64,000 nt of DNA from Lineus longissimus (GCF_910592395.1 NC_088324.1:8644953-8708952); one strand, 5' to 3'. Positions 24,723 to 38,208 are shown, counted from the first letter of the stretch. Notes: generated from the sequence alone by a model not told the origin. A program made the numbers and translations.

Positions 24723-24924
24723 TGTATCTGAGATGTGCGGACTTTACTCGGGTGGCAATGTAGACAGGTACAGCCATAATACAGTTGTAGCCCCTAGTGT
24801 ATACAATTGGGATTCGAGAGAGAAAGCCCCCTTTTGCTAACTTTTGCCAACTGTTCTTCATTCAAGAGGCGAGATTTGTATCGTAACTTGGTCATGTAAA
24901 GGTTTAACGTGAGCTGTCTTTCCG

Positions 24925-24930
24925 AATAAA
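24925..24930 (+). terminator. AATAAA poly(A) signal, SOUL gene
   Basis: The first canonical AATAAA after the SOUL stop codon, about 200 bases downstream. It is a plausible cleavage/polyadenylation signal judged by position only. Confidence 0.5.
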
Positions 24931-24969
24931 TCAATACATGGTTATAACCACCGTAAACGAGTTGATTGA

Positions 24970-25170
24970 TTTGACCAACATTATACGCTGGACCATGAAC
25001 TACGCAATTTCGTGAAATGTCCAAACAGTTCTCAACTGACCAACTGGATAAATATACTGGACTTACCAGGTTGGTCAAGTGATCAAGGCTTGGTCAATTG
25101 GGTCAGCCGACTTGACTCTCCAGGTTGGTCATTTGATAAATTGGATTGGTCAACTTTTGTCACATGACCA
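24970..25170. repeat. Cluster of TTGGTCA / TGACCAA motifs
   Basis: TTGGTCA or its complement TGACCAA appears at about 24974, 25037, 25069, 25090, 25123, 25144 and 25164, with CAGGTTGGTCA twice. This may be a degenerate minisatellite or a binding-site cluster. It lies just beyond the SOUL gene end. Confidence 0.45.
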
Positions 25171-25179
25171 ATGGGTTTT

Positions 25180-26460
25180 GGGGTGAATGGGTTGCTAGTA
25201 ATGTAACCTGCAGCCATGAATAAACTACATAACCAAGGCCTCACGATAGAAATAGCATGCGTTCGCTTAGTAACCGTTGCTATGGGTGAACGCCGTTCCG
25301 TATCTTGCGGAGCTAGCGCCGTAGCTAGGCTATATGCAGCAGTCTTAGTCCAATATGGTTATATGGGGAACCTGTGTGTACCATCGTGATTACACTGCGA
25401 TCAGTTTCTTGGCGACGACGGATATTCCAGGAAATAAATGCGCTCAGGTAGGGTTTGTTTACTTTCATTTGTTGCGGTTCGCGCGGACGGGTAAATCATG
25501 CGATATGCCTAAATGTAACTGCAATATGGAACGCGCCCTGAAAATATCGTTGTCAATATGTAAATGTTTCACATATGCAACAAATCTCGATCTCGATTTC
25601 GATTTTGTAGGTTTTATTTAACATAACAAGGACCCAAAAGTCCCCCGTTTTGGCAATTGGGCATTTTTATGACTTCTATCACGGATTTGTGTATTTTACA
25701 TGTACTTATTCATATAATACATATCAGTATGTGATTCAATGAATTCGTACAACCACAGCGGTTAAAAATCTCCGCGCTTTCCGAGAAACTATTTATTTTG
25801 CATCATCCTTTGACGCGTGCGCGCGTGCGTGCGTCCGCAGTGCCATCATGAGATCATTGAAAAAAATGTGTGCTAGGTAGGGTTTGTTACTTTCGGTTCC
25901 GGCATCTGCTCGGAGAGTGATTTCGATTAAACTATGAAATGGTATTTTAAATTTCAAATTACGCACACGTACACCTCCGTCACACGCGCTTCCACCTCTG
26001 CCACAGAACATTTTCGAGTACGATATACATTCATGTAGAGTGTTTCCCCGAATTCTAGCAATCTTGAAACGAGGTTGAAAATGGCTTGCTGGTTGACAAT
26101 GCTAACTATTCGGCTACTTTCAGGACCAATTCCCATCCATCTCCCATTGCCTTCCGCGGCGAAATTGAGATTTGTGGGCCGCTAGATTGGCGGAGCCGGC
26201 TTCATTCAAATACAGTATTTATGGAAATGTAACGGCTGAATTTGTTGAGAAATGGGTTCGAGACTGTCTGACATCGAGGCTGTCTGTGGCTTCCAAAAAC
26301 AGTTGGAAAAACCAAAGATAATGGCACATAGACAAACGCTCGGGCCTTTTCCATTTTGAATGCCATCAAACTCAGAAAGAGGCCTTGGATCCAGGGCTTA
26401 TATGACCATCCATGAGCATGAATGTATAGGACTAAAAAGCCTGTAAGACCTGGGTACAAG
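25180..26460. other. No gene recognised
   Basis: Intergenic. A short direct repeat, TAGGTAGGGTTTGTT, occurs near 25446 and 25874. GT-rich simple sequence lies near 25815-25830. Open frames are short and lack splice context or known motifs. Confidence 0.6.
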
Positions 26461-26469
26461 GTATTTTTA

Positions 26470-26900
26470 AAGTGGTCTGCATCCGCAAACTGTGCGTGAT
26501 ATAATGCTGAAAATGCAGGAATATTGATGATAGATACATAATCTGATAGATGTTAAAGCAAAATGTTGATATCCATGCTGGTTTAGCAGTAATTCTTCAA
26601 TATAACACGAAAACGATATTCCTCTCAATCATCTAGACTTCGATGTTTTCAAGCCAAATCTTGGTTCAGTACTCAGACTGACATTGTCTTCCATGTCATC
26701 AAGAAAATTTTCAAAAAATGTTGATATTTTGAGAACATGTCCAAGTTGTAATTTCGTGATATTTAGAAGAATAAATGGTTAATTAGCATTGATATCGATA
26801 TTTCGCTTTGGCATCAATCAGATTATGTATCTATCATTACGTTCCAAACTTTTCAGCATCTTAGCGTCGCTCGTGTTTGCCCTGAAAATCCATCCAAAAA
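26470..26900. repeat. Long imperfect inverted repeat (fold-back)
   Basis: The left arm (about 26475-26635) pairs with the right arm (about 26740-26895). The best core is GATAGATACATAATCTGAT (26529-26547) against its reverse complement at about 26818-26836, flanked by weaker matches including ATGCTGAAAA and GCAAAC. The loop is about 100 bases. It could be an old MITE or the source of a long hairpin RNA; no target duplication was identified. Confidence 0.65.
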
Positions 26901-29900
26901 TAACACAAAATGATATATTGTTATAATTGATCTCTAGACATGTCAGAACCAATAAAACAATGCCAATGTAGTTGTTGATGTCCTAAGATGTTGCATGCAA
27001 AAATTCAGTTCAAAATTCCAACCGCTTCATGGTTTTTCAAATATTTGGTAAATTTTTGCAAAATTCCGACAATAAAGCTGCACTTCCAGCAGATATTTCT
27101 TCCCTGCCAGCACCCAAGTCGCTTCCTCTGCTTTATGCTCATGCTTTAAGGTGCATTCCCAGGTTAGGGCAAATTTAGCGCAATAGCTTAACAAAAAAGG
27201 TCATTTTATAGCTTTATAGCCTTATGCTAGCTGTAGCCTTCAATGCAATTTGTAAAGCCATTTATCCAGGTCTCCTATATCGTATAGAAATTCCGATAAC
27301 GCTAATTCGCCTGTCTTTGAACTAAGAATGCCATTTTTTATGCGATTATCGCTTTGTACTGGCGCTGCAGCATTGAAAGTTTGCCTAGCAATGATAAATA
27401 GGCTTTTTAGAGGCATTTTTACGTAATTTCGGGCCGAGAGATGGGTTCGTCTCAGGTGTGGCTTATTACCTTACTTGGTCCTCTTCGTCCGAAAAGGGAA
27501 TAGCCCGATGACAGCGCGCCATTACCGAAAATAAAATGCGTTCTTGGGACAAATAAGCTTCCGACACGAGACAAATTAAGTGGTGTTGCTCGACGACACG
27601 CGTGTAAATGTTGGACAAGTCGTTATATTTTCTGACCCTAAACCGCTACAGACCCCGCCGTCCTACCTGGCTAGTATAAAATGTAAGAAATGCCCGCAAC
27701 GCTTCAATTAGCTCTTCCTGCGACGAATCATGAGGCAAAGAGAACGGATTAATCTTTGATCAAATAATTTACGACGAAATTAAAATTGCCAGTGGCAGGA
27801 AGAGGTCGCCCACGCAAAAGCAACATCTCGTGTAATTTCTTCGGAGAAAAATTGAAAATATTGAAACCATGTGCGCGTTAATACCAAAACTGGATTATCA
27901 GTATAGCTAGCATGGAGCAGCACTGTCGTTTCCCGGGATAGCTCAATGGGCGGGGATCAACTAAATCACCGACCTGCTTTTCCGTGAGAGTTGGACGAGG
28001 CTGGCCTTATGCTACTAAAATCTCGCTTTAAACACATCAATCGTCCAAAAGTGACAATATATCACATTTGAAACCCACCTCCGATCCGCAATTTATTTCA
28101 ATCCATCGCATTCCCAAAGCAACGAATGTCCCTGGCTATTAATTGTCGTTGAAGGCATTTCTTCTCATTAAGATTATTCCAGAGCCGGGGAGCATTAATT
28201 AGTACATTTAGCCCGGGGACCCATCATTAGTCTCCATTTCAATGCCTCAACGAGGCATGACGATTCAAAAAGCTCATCCTTTTGATCACGACAGGTCCGT
28301 GTTTTAATGGTTGAAATCACGCCGTTCTCGCTTTAATTGGCACCAGTGTGGTTGGAATTGCGTGAAGTTATGAGGGAAATCTTTCTTTGAGAAGGCTATC
28401 ACTTTTTGTTTCCTTCTAGCTATTGTTCAGTGAGAATATCGCTGTGTCTTAACTTCACATGGCAGAGTCTTTCAAACAAACGACAACATCTTGTTTGCGA
28501 TGTCGTATGAATCGGTATGGCTTCCGTTTGATTTGAAACCTCAAGTGGCCAAGGAATGAATTTAATTGTAAGTTCTTATAAAGCGCTTTAACAGTACAAC
28601 TGTACAGTCTCAAAGCAATTTTACATTCATCAATTCGCCAAATCCCTCGTAGAAAATCCATCTTCTGCGTTATTCCTTGGATAAATAATGCACGCTCTGT
28701 TGCCATGGAAACGCAAAAAAATAATAACTTTTTTTCAAGTTTAAAATTTAAATCGAATACCAGACACTGAGTGTGTTTTCTTAGAAATACCGCAATAGGC
28801 GTAAAATCGATTGCCCCCAACGCGAATAGGGCAAAACAAAAAGTTTTCTAATGAAATTTCGAAATGTATGAGTCTGTATCATATAATATCTTTTTCAAAA
28901 CACTCGGAGGCATAAAGTGCGTACTACTGTGCTTTTTGATTGAGAAGCTTGTTGGCGCAACAGCATGATGTTACACGGCTGATTTTATTCTGAGAATTTG
29001 AGTCAACAGCATTTTACATACATGTAGGCCAGATTTAGATAGGATTCAAATGATCACATAGGATTTGTCACGGTTAACGTGTGACTGTGACATGTCACCG
29101 CGCACCGGCGGCGGTTAAGCATATTCCTTGATTTACTGCGGCTTGAAAATATGATATGACATGACACGAGGTGTAAAAATGACATCGTAAATCCTGTGAA
29201 GTACGCTCTTTTGAACTGGCGCACAAGCGACAAGGTAAACTCTACAAAACTCTACATAAACTTTATACCCCTTGTTTATATATATGGATATGTCACTATG
29301 TGTATGTCCTTTTCAGCCGTAAAGGGTAACTCGTGTCAAATTTCACCATATGTTTTAGCTGTTTTTGACAAATGACTACGTCACTTTCTCATAAATCGGT
29401 AAGGTTTTCGAATCGAAATGCACATTTTCTAGAAATTGATGGTTTAATCCCGCCCGTACGGCTCGCTACGATGCCGTTTTCGTTGATGACGTCACAACAT
29501 GAACATTTTCGCGGTCGCGGTGGTTTACATTCAGCGATTTTATAATAAATCTAATCAAAAATGGAAAATTTGAACTTTACATTTGTGATCAACAATTAAA
29601 AGCGGACGTATTTCCGCAAAGTTGTAAATCACATCATAGTATCACTTTAACTGACATAGGCACGCAGAAGCAGATATGCTATGGGTAGCTCAAACGTATC
29701 TCTGGTAGGATGCAAGATGTATGTCTTCTCAAAAGAAATCCCGACAGAAAAACAGCAGAATATTATGTTGACTGTTCCTGCACAAAACGGATGCTTCTCG
29801 GCATTATCGGGAGGCACTCATGTACGTATATACTGACTGACAAGTGGAAAGACTGAGACACATTGCACAACTGTGACATATACTTCGTTTCCTGAAGGTA

Positions 29901-32900
29901 CGTGTCGTTGCCTGTTGTCGGAAATGCAATAAAAAAAACGTGTGTTTGATATCAAGAAATGCTTAGAAAACCCCCCAAAAAGAATCGACTTGATGACGGC
30001 AACAAGAGAAAAAAATCATCTCGTTTTCGGATCAAAATTTGAACACCTCTATTTGCAAACATTTTTGCTTTGCTTTTCTTTACGCCACCCCACTGCCTCA
30101 GCAACGCACCATCAAGGAACCTATAATAGAACACTCCATCATAGGATGCGTTTATTAAATTTTAATGGCTTTCCCATGGCTTACATTGCGCCAAATTAAT
30201 CCCGACTTGAGCGTCAATTTGTTGATGCGGTTCATTCGTCATTTTCCCGCGGAGATTTTGTTATCTTAGAGTAAACGCCATCATTTCTGGGCTTAGAAAT
30301 TGTCACGCGAGTGATGATGCATTAGAGTCTAGATTGGCATAATATAAGGCATTGTTTACAGGCAAAAGATATACAAACGCCGCCTCATTCCAGTGGTACT
30401 TACCATCTGTCGGTGTATAAAACTAAGGCATCGTGCCTGGATTCTTTTCGGGGAATGTGTAGCGCTGTACGATGACACACAGCGGCTATACGAACTAGTG
30501 TTTGTCTTTCTGTCTCCTTTTGTCAGATCACGCATATCCCGCCAGCTCCAAGAACAAAGAAAGTTATAAAACATGGAATGACTATAAAACAACGTGGAAC
30601 TCGTTGCTTGGATAAGGAAGCTGACTAAGGCTCGGTGGCATTCTCAGGCTAGACATTTCGCGGAGCGTCTCATGGGCGAATCTCCAATGTTAAGAGCCAA
30701 CTCCGGTAAGCCTATCTCGCCCGCCGCTTCTCGATATAGCATCCAGTAAAATCAACCTCGAAAGCCTCATAATGGACTTTCTATGGCATCTTTTTAAAAA
30801 ACGTTTTTTTTTGAAATAGTGAAGTTTAGTGCGGCATGACCTACTCGCGAAATTCGCAAACATATCCTGCACACGCAATTTTTCTGTTTCATAGAAATAA
30901 ATTTATATCGTCATGACAAAAAAAATCAATATAACCTCAAAAGTAGATGTTGAGAACGATTATTTATAGATATCAAAGTCCTTCCCTCAGATTTTTATTT
31001 TATCGATACCGCCATGCCTGAGGGAATCAAGTTGAAACACTGCAGTGAGAAGGAATATATCATTAAGTACTATATATTGCACTTAATTGCTGGGTTAGCA
31101 TCGAACTGACCAGGCATTCTGCTACATTTAACTGGAAGAAGATCGGACAACTCTAGTCATTGACCTTTATCCGGAATAAACAGATCTTTATAAGGAATAA
31201 AGTTTTACACTTCGATTATAAGGAAACTCAATATCAAACGCCACTTTTTATCGCTTTGGTTGAAAATTTACAAAGTGGCTGCTGCTCCTTTCGGACAATT
31301 GCTGATCAAATTCTAATGCTTCTTCTTTCCTGTCTACGTGTCTTTCATGTACCCTTTAGTTTTTTCTTAGTATGTCCACAGTGGTTAAAAACTGATTTTG
31401 ATTGTAGGATGACAATGATATCTTTTCATCTCGGCAATTCTCGTCGTAGCGAGCGCTCAGGCCGGAATTCCAGAAGCGCCGGAGACGCGACTGTCTCCAG
31501 TGTCTTCAAGGATGTTCCATAGGTTGTGCCAAGAATTACATTGGTTGTGTGAACTGGTTGTTAATCTGCAGGTACAGGACGTTGCAGTATAGGTTTGTAC
31601 GGGCATTGTCCACGTGTCAAAGTACAAAATCGTGTTGTTTATCGGCGAACTGATCATACAAATCAATTTGCCAAACACCTATTGATCTCGGCAATATACT
31701 CGGCGATTATTTGCCAGAGTGGATACAAGGTTATGGTTTTCCGCCTTTATTCTATACGATATCATAATCACAAACGGTTATTGAAAAGGACACTTGGTCG
31801 CTAAAGGGAAATTCTTTGCTTGTTATCCTGTTATGAGTTCATAAAGGTCTACGTTTATGCCTTGAGCCACCAAGCGGATTCGGAGACTGATTTCGCTAGA
31901 AAATAGTACGAGCCATATGTTTCTGATAACACTGATTACTTGAGATGGCTGTATGAAATCGGCGAAACGTGATGATTTTTCTAGCCGAGTGAATGCTAAT
32001 ATCTTTTCATGAAGGAGCGCCCCCGGTAATCAGTTCGCAGGTTGAAGTGGCGGTGTTCAAGCAAAGGGCGGGTCTCCCGTGATGGTTCTGAGCCAAGCGG
32101 TGAGCGGAGGATCAGAAGCCGCCTTAGGGGCACCGCGGTTTTGACTGATCTTATTTGATTTACTCAATCAAGTCACCCTACGTGTTGCTTTTGAGAGTGG
32201 CTTGGTAGTCCAGGTTTTGGATTGGACACATTCCCGAATTCGAAACTGACGCATCATTTGTACCTTTTCATATTTTGATTGCCAAGAGTGCATTGACTGA
32301 GGCCGAAAGCCGAAGACGACTTCTATCTGTCCGTAAATACATATCTAAAGCATGTTGTGATAGAATCCTTCCCTCCTCGTCCAGGATAGCGTCTCCTCAG
32401 TAACTAGAATAGGCGCCAGACCGGAGTGACGGGCAGATAATAACTAGGTTATGAAAAAACATGAGGAGAAACCAGCCGACTTAAAAAAAAATAACGCAGA
32501 AAAGTAGCAACTCTAATTGACGCGGGGGCGAAATCCCTGTGGATGTAATCGCATTAACGGCAGCCATGTCAACTGCAGAGGTCACATAATCCGATGAAGA
32601 CCTTCCCTTCAATTAACAAAACTGCCTGCTCAAGTTATCCGGCCTGGCGAAAAAAAGAAATTTATGGATAGTTGTGATTGGATCGAATTTGTAAATTTAA
32701 TTTGCTGTCGGTTGGAGTACGATTTAGTGGTCGTTAGGCGTGAGGGTCCCGTATACCATTAAATCTGCTGTACATTATGTATACAACGGCGGTACACAGA
32801 CGATCATGAATATTATTTTTCTGATAATTTCAGTCAAGCCCAGTTTTTGAGGGCTAGCTGGCATACCCTTTGGAAAATTCCAATGATTCTAGTAACACGT

Positions 32901-34510
32901 TCTTTCGTCAATCACGTCTATTACGGTGAAATATGACCAATGATGAAAACCGATTTACTCAATCAAACATGTATACTTAGCACATTAGGAAGTAGACCGG
33001 TGTGCAAGGGATAGTAGTCCTAGGGCTGATAGTCCGCGTAACAATAGCCCGCATTGCTAAATGTTTTGGTTAGCGTTAGCGGTACAATAGATCATACTGC
33101 TTAATTGGTCAAATACAATGCTACCGGACTATGACTCAAGGGTGACTATATCTGCTGTCACACCGGTCGGGGCCTTCCTACCAGCTCATTTCGTCAGTCT
33201 CGGCGTGCTTATAAGGACGTATGGACGTTAAATCAACTGCTGATCTAAAGCATGTTTTAGCCTGTATCAAATTCTCTAGATTGCATTATTCGACAGGACC
33301 TCTTCGAGAGAAGAGTGGACTAACCTTCCAAACTCGTTTAACCATTACATACATGTACACAGAAGAAAATAAGCTGATGGCGAAGCTTTGGACAGGTTAC
33401 AAGGTGAAATGTCCTTTAGTAATACGCCTTTAAAAGCGAGCGCTGAAATACATCAATAAGAATAATGATATACGGTACATGTAAGATAGACCAGCAAAGC
33501 CATCTAGTTATACTTTTTAAGCTTTTAGAAATCGATTTCGTTTGATTTTTTTATTTAGCTTCCGTTGATGAACTTACGATCATGTTGGGCGTTAACCTTC
33601 GTGCTTATATAAACACCTGTAGGGTTCAGGTCCAGGTACGTAAACGTAAGCGTAAACGTTAACAATTTTAATAAAAAATCATTCTCTTTTAGAATTAGAA
33701 CTCATTTCAGGTCTGAATCTTGTGTTAAACGGTCATCACTGCAATATCTCTCGTTACGACCTATTTATACCATTATAGTAATGTTCAGATCCCAGTGCGC
33801 AAACGTTTATTTTCTGGATCATTTTATCCACAATTGCATTCTTGGCGGAGAAAAAAATTCTTAGGATTTTCTTGGTGACGTCGGTTATATCATCACATTC
33901 GAAAAGATATTGATCGAAGTGATAGTAGCATGCGAGTAAGTGTATGGTGCTTCGCCTAAGTGAGGCACCTTTCTCACTTAATATAAGACTTTACAACAGG
34001 CCTACTTACTCGGAAAATCTTCCATGAAATAGTTAGCTCCTAGTGAGCCAATATCTTGATACATTTTCTGAATCCCTTTTCCGAGTACATATTTCCATTA
34101 GCGCTGAAGTTATTTCCAATAACGCACTCAAGGTAGGCCAATGGCTGCTCAGAGGAAACCTGTCTGATAGTCCATGCAATCTCTTGGCAAGTCATTTGCT
34201 CTTCGATCAGCGCGCTTTGTCCTCGAACAATAGCCGCGAAGGTAACGTATCGCCGATAATTGGAAACCTGGCGATCTCATTTTGCCAGGATGCAGAGCCT
34301 CTCAAAGGGGTGTCAGTATATACTCTAAATTCACCGGTATAAGACCGGTTCATTAATAACTGCGAAATCGAAATGAAGGCCTATCCAGAACATGGGGTCA
34401 TGATTACTGGACAGCATTATGTCCCCAACATATTCTCGCGCAATTTCGTCTGTTTGATATTCAGAAACGGTCTTGCAACTGGAGTATACTCCTTTGAAGA
34501 CTTTGAATCA
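26901..34510. other. Gene-free DNA, no repeats of note
   Basis: No exon with recognisable protein motifs or paired splice sites was found. Frames of up to 121 codons (28455-28820, minus) are not convincing. Around 28080-28330 the sequence is of mixed complexity with several TTAATTA/CATTAG motifs that could bind homeodomain proteins; conservation cannot be judged here. Confidence 0.5.
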
Positions 34511-34660
34511 GCGGAAGTTCGACCAAAATTTCCAGATTAGCAACCGGTTACGCATGCACATGGTTAAGTATCCTTTGGTTTCAACTTGGTTACCTTGGTT
34601 ACTTATCAATGCGCATGCGTAACCGGATTTAAAATTTAGAAATTTTGTTCCGAGTTCCGC
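34511..34660. mobile_element. 150-bp inverted-repeat element (MITE-like)
   Basis: GCGGAAGTTCGACCAAAATT at the left is matched in inverted orientation by the right end (GCGGAACTCGGAACAAAATT on the minus strand). Further in, CCGGTTACGCATGC pairs with GCATGCGTAACCGG. Non-coding, with no clear target-site duplication. Confidence 0.6.
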
Positions 34661-35757
34661 CTACCGCGGTGTTGATTCTAAGGCCTCAATGGAGTATTTG
34701 GCTCCAGACTAGCACCATGACCCTGGCTGAGGGTGCGTTATTGGAAATACTAGGAATTCCTGCAATGATCCACATGTTGTGATTAATATTCTGCCTCCAG
34801 CCTGCCTGTACTATATCTTCAGTCCTGTGGCGGAGATGAAGTGGGGAACATCGGACAAGGGGAACAACAAAGCACATGGGAAATATACAGGAGCCGAGGA
34901 ACGGAACCCTGCATAGAACATACATTATGTTCTATGATAGAAGACTATGTATTGGGTGAACGTAGACGCCGGGGAACATAGATACGCTCCCCTTTCCATA
35001 GCAGTTTCTAACGGAGGAGTCATAGTAACATTCTCCAGTCAAGCAAACAAAATTGACGAAGCTGACGACCGTTTTCCAGCAGTTTGCCTCTTTGCTACAT
35101 GCATATTACCGCCATATAACAAGTTCACGGCGTGCTTGAGCACTCATATTTGCGTTGCTACATCTCGGTTCATTACCTAATGGCTTCTTTTTGTCATAAC
35201 TGCCGGTGATCAACATCGGAATATTCCCAAGATAGCAGTCACGCAGTTCTTTTACTGCCATGCTCATTTGCTATGCTGCATCGTCTGGGGACTGAATATG
35301 TTATTCTATTGACATGACGTCTTCCTTTGCTTTATAAAAACCGTGTATTATAAGCAAGAAAGTTATGATTTGAAAAAGTAGGATTTTATTTTAAGATCTT
35401 GCGTCAATTTGTATTATGTTTTGCCATCTGGGGAAATAAAAAAGCACACCAGTTTATGGTCTTATTTTTCTTTGTTTTCATTTTCATTCGTGTTGGCAAT
35501 TTCATGAAAAGCAATTTCTGGTTTACACAGTTTACACGATTTAGACATAAAAGACACCGGAAAATGCTTCACTCTATTTCAAGGATGAAAAAAATCTAAT
35601 TTTTTTTTTCACTTGTTTTTTTCTGCTCAAAAATGAAGAAACATCATCAACCCAAAAATTTCGCTATGAAAATTTTTCAGAATTTTTAACTTATGAATAA
35701 GTTCAACAATTTTGGCGGGAAAACCTAATCATGCATTTTGTCCCCGGATTTTTAACT

Positions 35758-36529
35758 AAGCTCTGTACACACTGACAACATTTTGGGAAACATGTTGGCC
35801 AACATGTTGTCCAGGTGCGATGTTATCGAAAATGTTGGCAGTGTGTACAGTTCGGAAACATTCGGTAACATGTTGGCCAAATGTTGCTCAAATGTTGTCG
35901 AAATAATACAAAATCAATTTTGTTGCCGAGATGCTAATGATGTTGTCGAGTTTTATCCAATCAGAAATAGGCCACAAATCACATGATCTACCTTAAGCCA
36001 TGTGATGTAGTCAAAATGGCAGCCTCAAGCAAGGAATGGTTACTGAGTGAAGTTGAACAACTTATTGCAGTATGAGAAAGTTGTGCCTGTTTATGGGATG
36101 TAACATCCAGGGAATATAAAGACAAGAACAAAAAGAAAGCTGCTATTCTAGAAATAGCTACAAAATTTGCCCCATGCTGGTGTCTCATATAAATCCATGG
36201 TCTTGTCCACACTCGTTTCTCCGCTGTTATAAAACGCGGATTTTCTCATCTTTACGTCTTCTTCGCCGTCTTTCAATCAGGATACGTAAAATTATGGCAG
36301 AGCCACCGACAATACATCTTCTTTTCTTGGAATCTTCGATTGTTTATGAATTTCCCTCAAAAATATTCCCTCAAAAATCCTCATTTCTCGGAAACATTCG
36401 ACAACAAGTTGCCCAACATGTTGTCGAATGTTGTCATGTGTATACAGGGCAAAATTTTCGATAACATCGCACCTGGACAACATGTTGGCCAACATGTTTC
36501 CCAAAATGTTGTCAGTGTGTACAGAGCTT
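35758..36529. mobile_element. 772-bp Harbinger-like element with 76-bp perfect TIRs
   Basis: The left end 35758-35833 and the reverse complement of 36454-36529 are identical over 76 bases, starting AAGCTCTGTACACACTGACA. The arms contain the internal palindrome AACATGTTGGCCAACATGTT and many further ACATGTTG-like copies. Inside is a broken MADF-domain frame (separate entry), the accessory DNA-binding protein typical of PIF/Harbinger elements. The usual 3-bp target duplication is not clean (left flank TAA or ACT, right flank TTC or CGG, depending on the edge chosen). Perfect arms imply a young insertion or recent conversion. Confidence 0.8.
36016..36193 (+). pseudogene. Broken MADF (Myb/SANT-like) domain of a Harbinger element
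   Basis: From ATG at 36016 the frame reads MAASSKEWLLSEVEQLIAV, then an in-frame TGA at 36073-36075, then ESCACLWDVTSREYKDKNKK and AAILEIATKFAP before stopping near 36191. The CLWD...YKDKNKKKAA pattern is characteristic of MADF domains, which bind DNA and accompany Harbinger transposases. The frame is interrupted and ends early; no transposase domain remains. Confidence 0.7.
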
Positions 36530-37677
36530 CGGTCCCATGAGTGGTCGTGTTACCGTGGTTCCACTGTACTTGATAATATTGGCATCACTCATTCCCTAGT
36601 ACCCTTCCGCCGCTCCAAAAGACTGAGAAACGCGTCTCGGAGAGTATCGAAGAGCTGTCATGGCAATATGGATTTCATCCAATTTTAGCCTCCCTGTTTG
36701 TGCGTTTGGCAATATGTTTTTGCAACAAGATATGTCAGGATAGGGATTAAGTTTTTCTCCGGATCCCATCCTAAACATCGCTGGTAATCGTATTCTCGTG
36801 TAAGTGTGTTTATATACAAAGGGATGTGCATCGTATTGCTCATGTTATCTTGCTTATTCTCCCGATGCTTACAGCGAGTGTCAGAAAAGATGCCAGTGTG
36901 AAGCCACTATTGGCCAATACCGAGGCAGACTCACAAATGTAATGCATGATTCTGCACGTGATAGAATACCGGTCGCTCCAATAAAAACTCGCGATTGGGT
37001 GTTATTCAAAACCACGGAGGCAAACTGAGTACGGGGCTTTGTTACCAAGCTGTCGGCTGCCCAATCACCTTCAACGCTACTGTGTCATCAAATTTAACAG
37101 AAATTGTTTAAAAAACCGACGATATTATCAGATTTTCTGATGCTTACTACCCTAAGTGCATTGGCGTACAGTAAGTCTCCAGCGCCACTACACTGCGCAA
37201 TTTAAGTCCGAAGTTGGGAATACTACATGTAACTGCATGTAGCTATTGTATTTCGCCATGCAAAGCGATATTTTTACACCAAAATATAAAACTATCTCTT
37301 GGAAGTATTGACGATGAAATTGTATCGTGCACTAACTTTTTTCCATTTGTTGGCGAGATTACCCAGATGCATTGGCGGTACCTCTAGGATACAATGTACA
37401 CGATGGTTTGATTGAAGAATGAAGCTTCATAAATATTTCGGCCAATGGCGTAAACCCGAGAGCGGTGTGTGCTGTGCAACAAACGTGAATATCCCGCATA
37501 GCCTCAAAATACCGGATGGACATCACACTCCGTTACGAACTGACCATGCATGCAAAGGAGCGATCATCGATGATGCTGAGAATAGAAAATCTTGGAACAA
37601 AAAGTTAATCTCACTCTGACGGGGACATTTGCAACGTCGGCTGCTGGCTGCAGCTGAGTGATCAATAAGATCAAAGG
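36530..37677. other. Gene-free; possible lone transposon end at ~36558-36581
   Basis: Immediately after the Harbinger element lies GTGTTACCGTGGTTCCACTG, whose complement CAGTGGAACCACGGTAACAC resembles a pogo/mariner terminal repeat. No partner end was found. No exon was recognised in the remainder. Confidence 0.4.
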
Positions 37678-37915
37678 TTACGGCATGTGTCTCGGCGGAA
37701 CCTGAGGAATGACAGCCGGGGCCGGTTAACATATAGCATGTGTCTTGGCGGAATCTGTAAGAAGTGCCAGACGGCCGCCAGTTAGGGCAGTACATGTCTT
37801 GGCAGAACTTCTCAGGAGTGAGACAGCCGCAATTCAAGGCAGCATGCATGGGTCTTTGCGGAACTTGTAAGAAGTGAGAGCCACCGGTTAAGGTAGCATG
37901 TGATATTGCGGATCA
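37678..37915 (+). repeat. Minisatellite, ~54-bp unit, about 4.5 copies
   Basis: A unit of the form GCATGTGTCTTGGCGGAA...CTGTAAGAAGTG...GCCGG.TTA recurs at about 37682, 37735, 37790, 37845 and 37898 with moderate divergence. Non-coding. Confidence 0.7.
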
Positions 37916-38208
37916 GCGACGTGGGTATAATTTTAATCGGTTCGCTTCGGGTTGTTTTTCCAAATCACATAAATTGTTAACACTAGATGGTTTGATATAC
38001 ATATGTACAGTATATAGTATCCCATGCTACTTCGTCTTATTATCAAGCAATCATGAAGCCTGGCGTTGGCTAGATTCCCGAAACAACCACCAGAGTGTAA
38101 ACAAACGGCCTCGGAACCCTCCGACGTGTTGGATCTCGGGGACTTGGGGAACCAAAAGAGTAGACGCGTGTCGTTTTGTGATAACCTGGACCAACGACCA
38201 TCTCCACA

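Noticed and set aside
28455-28820. 121-codon minus-strand frame
   Set aside because: The longest frame in the gene-free DNA, but the peptide has no recognisable motif, no splice context and AT-driven composition; probably chance.
32020-32140. GC-rich segment with tRNA-like words (GGTTCTGAGCCAAGCGG)
   Set aside because: No B box at the right distance and no stems.
36174-36504. Frames MGNMLANMLSRCDVIEN at both ends of the Harbinger-like element
   Set aside because: They are translations of the two inverted terminal repeats, so their similarity reflects DNA inversion and not paralogous genes.
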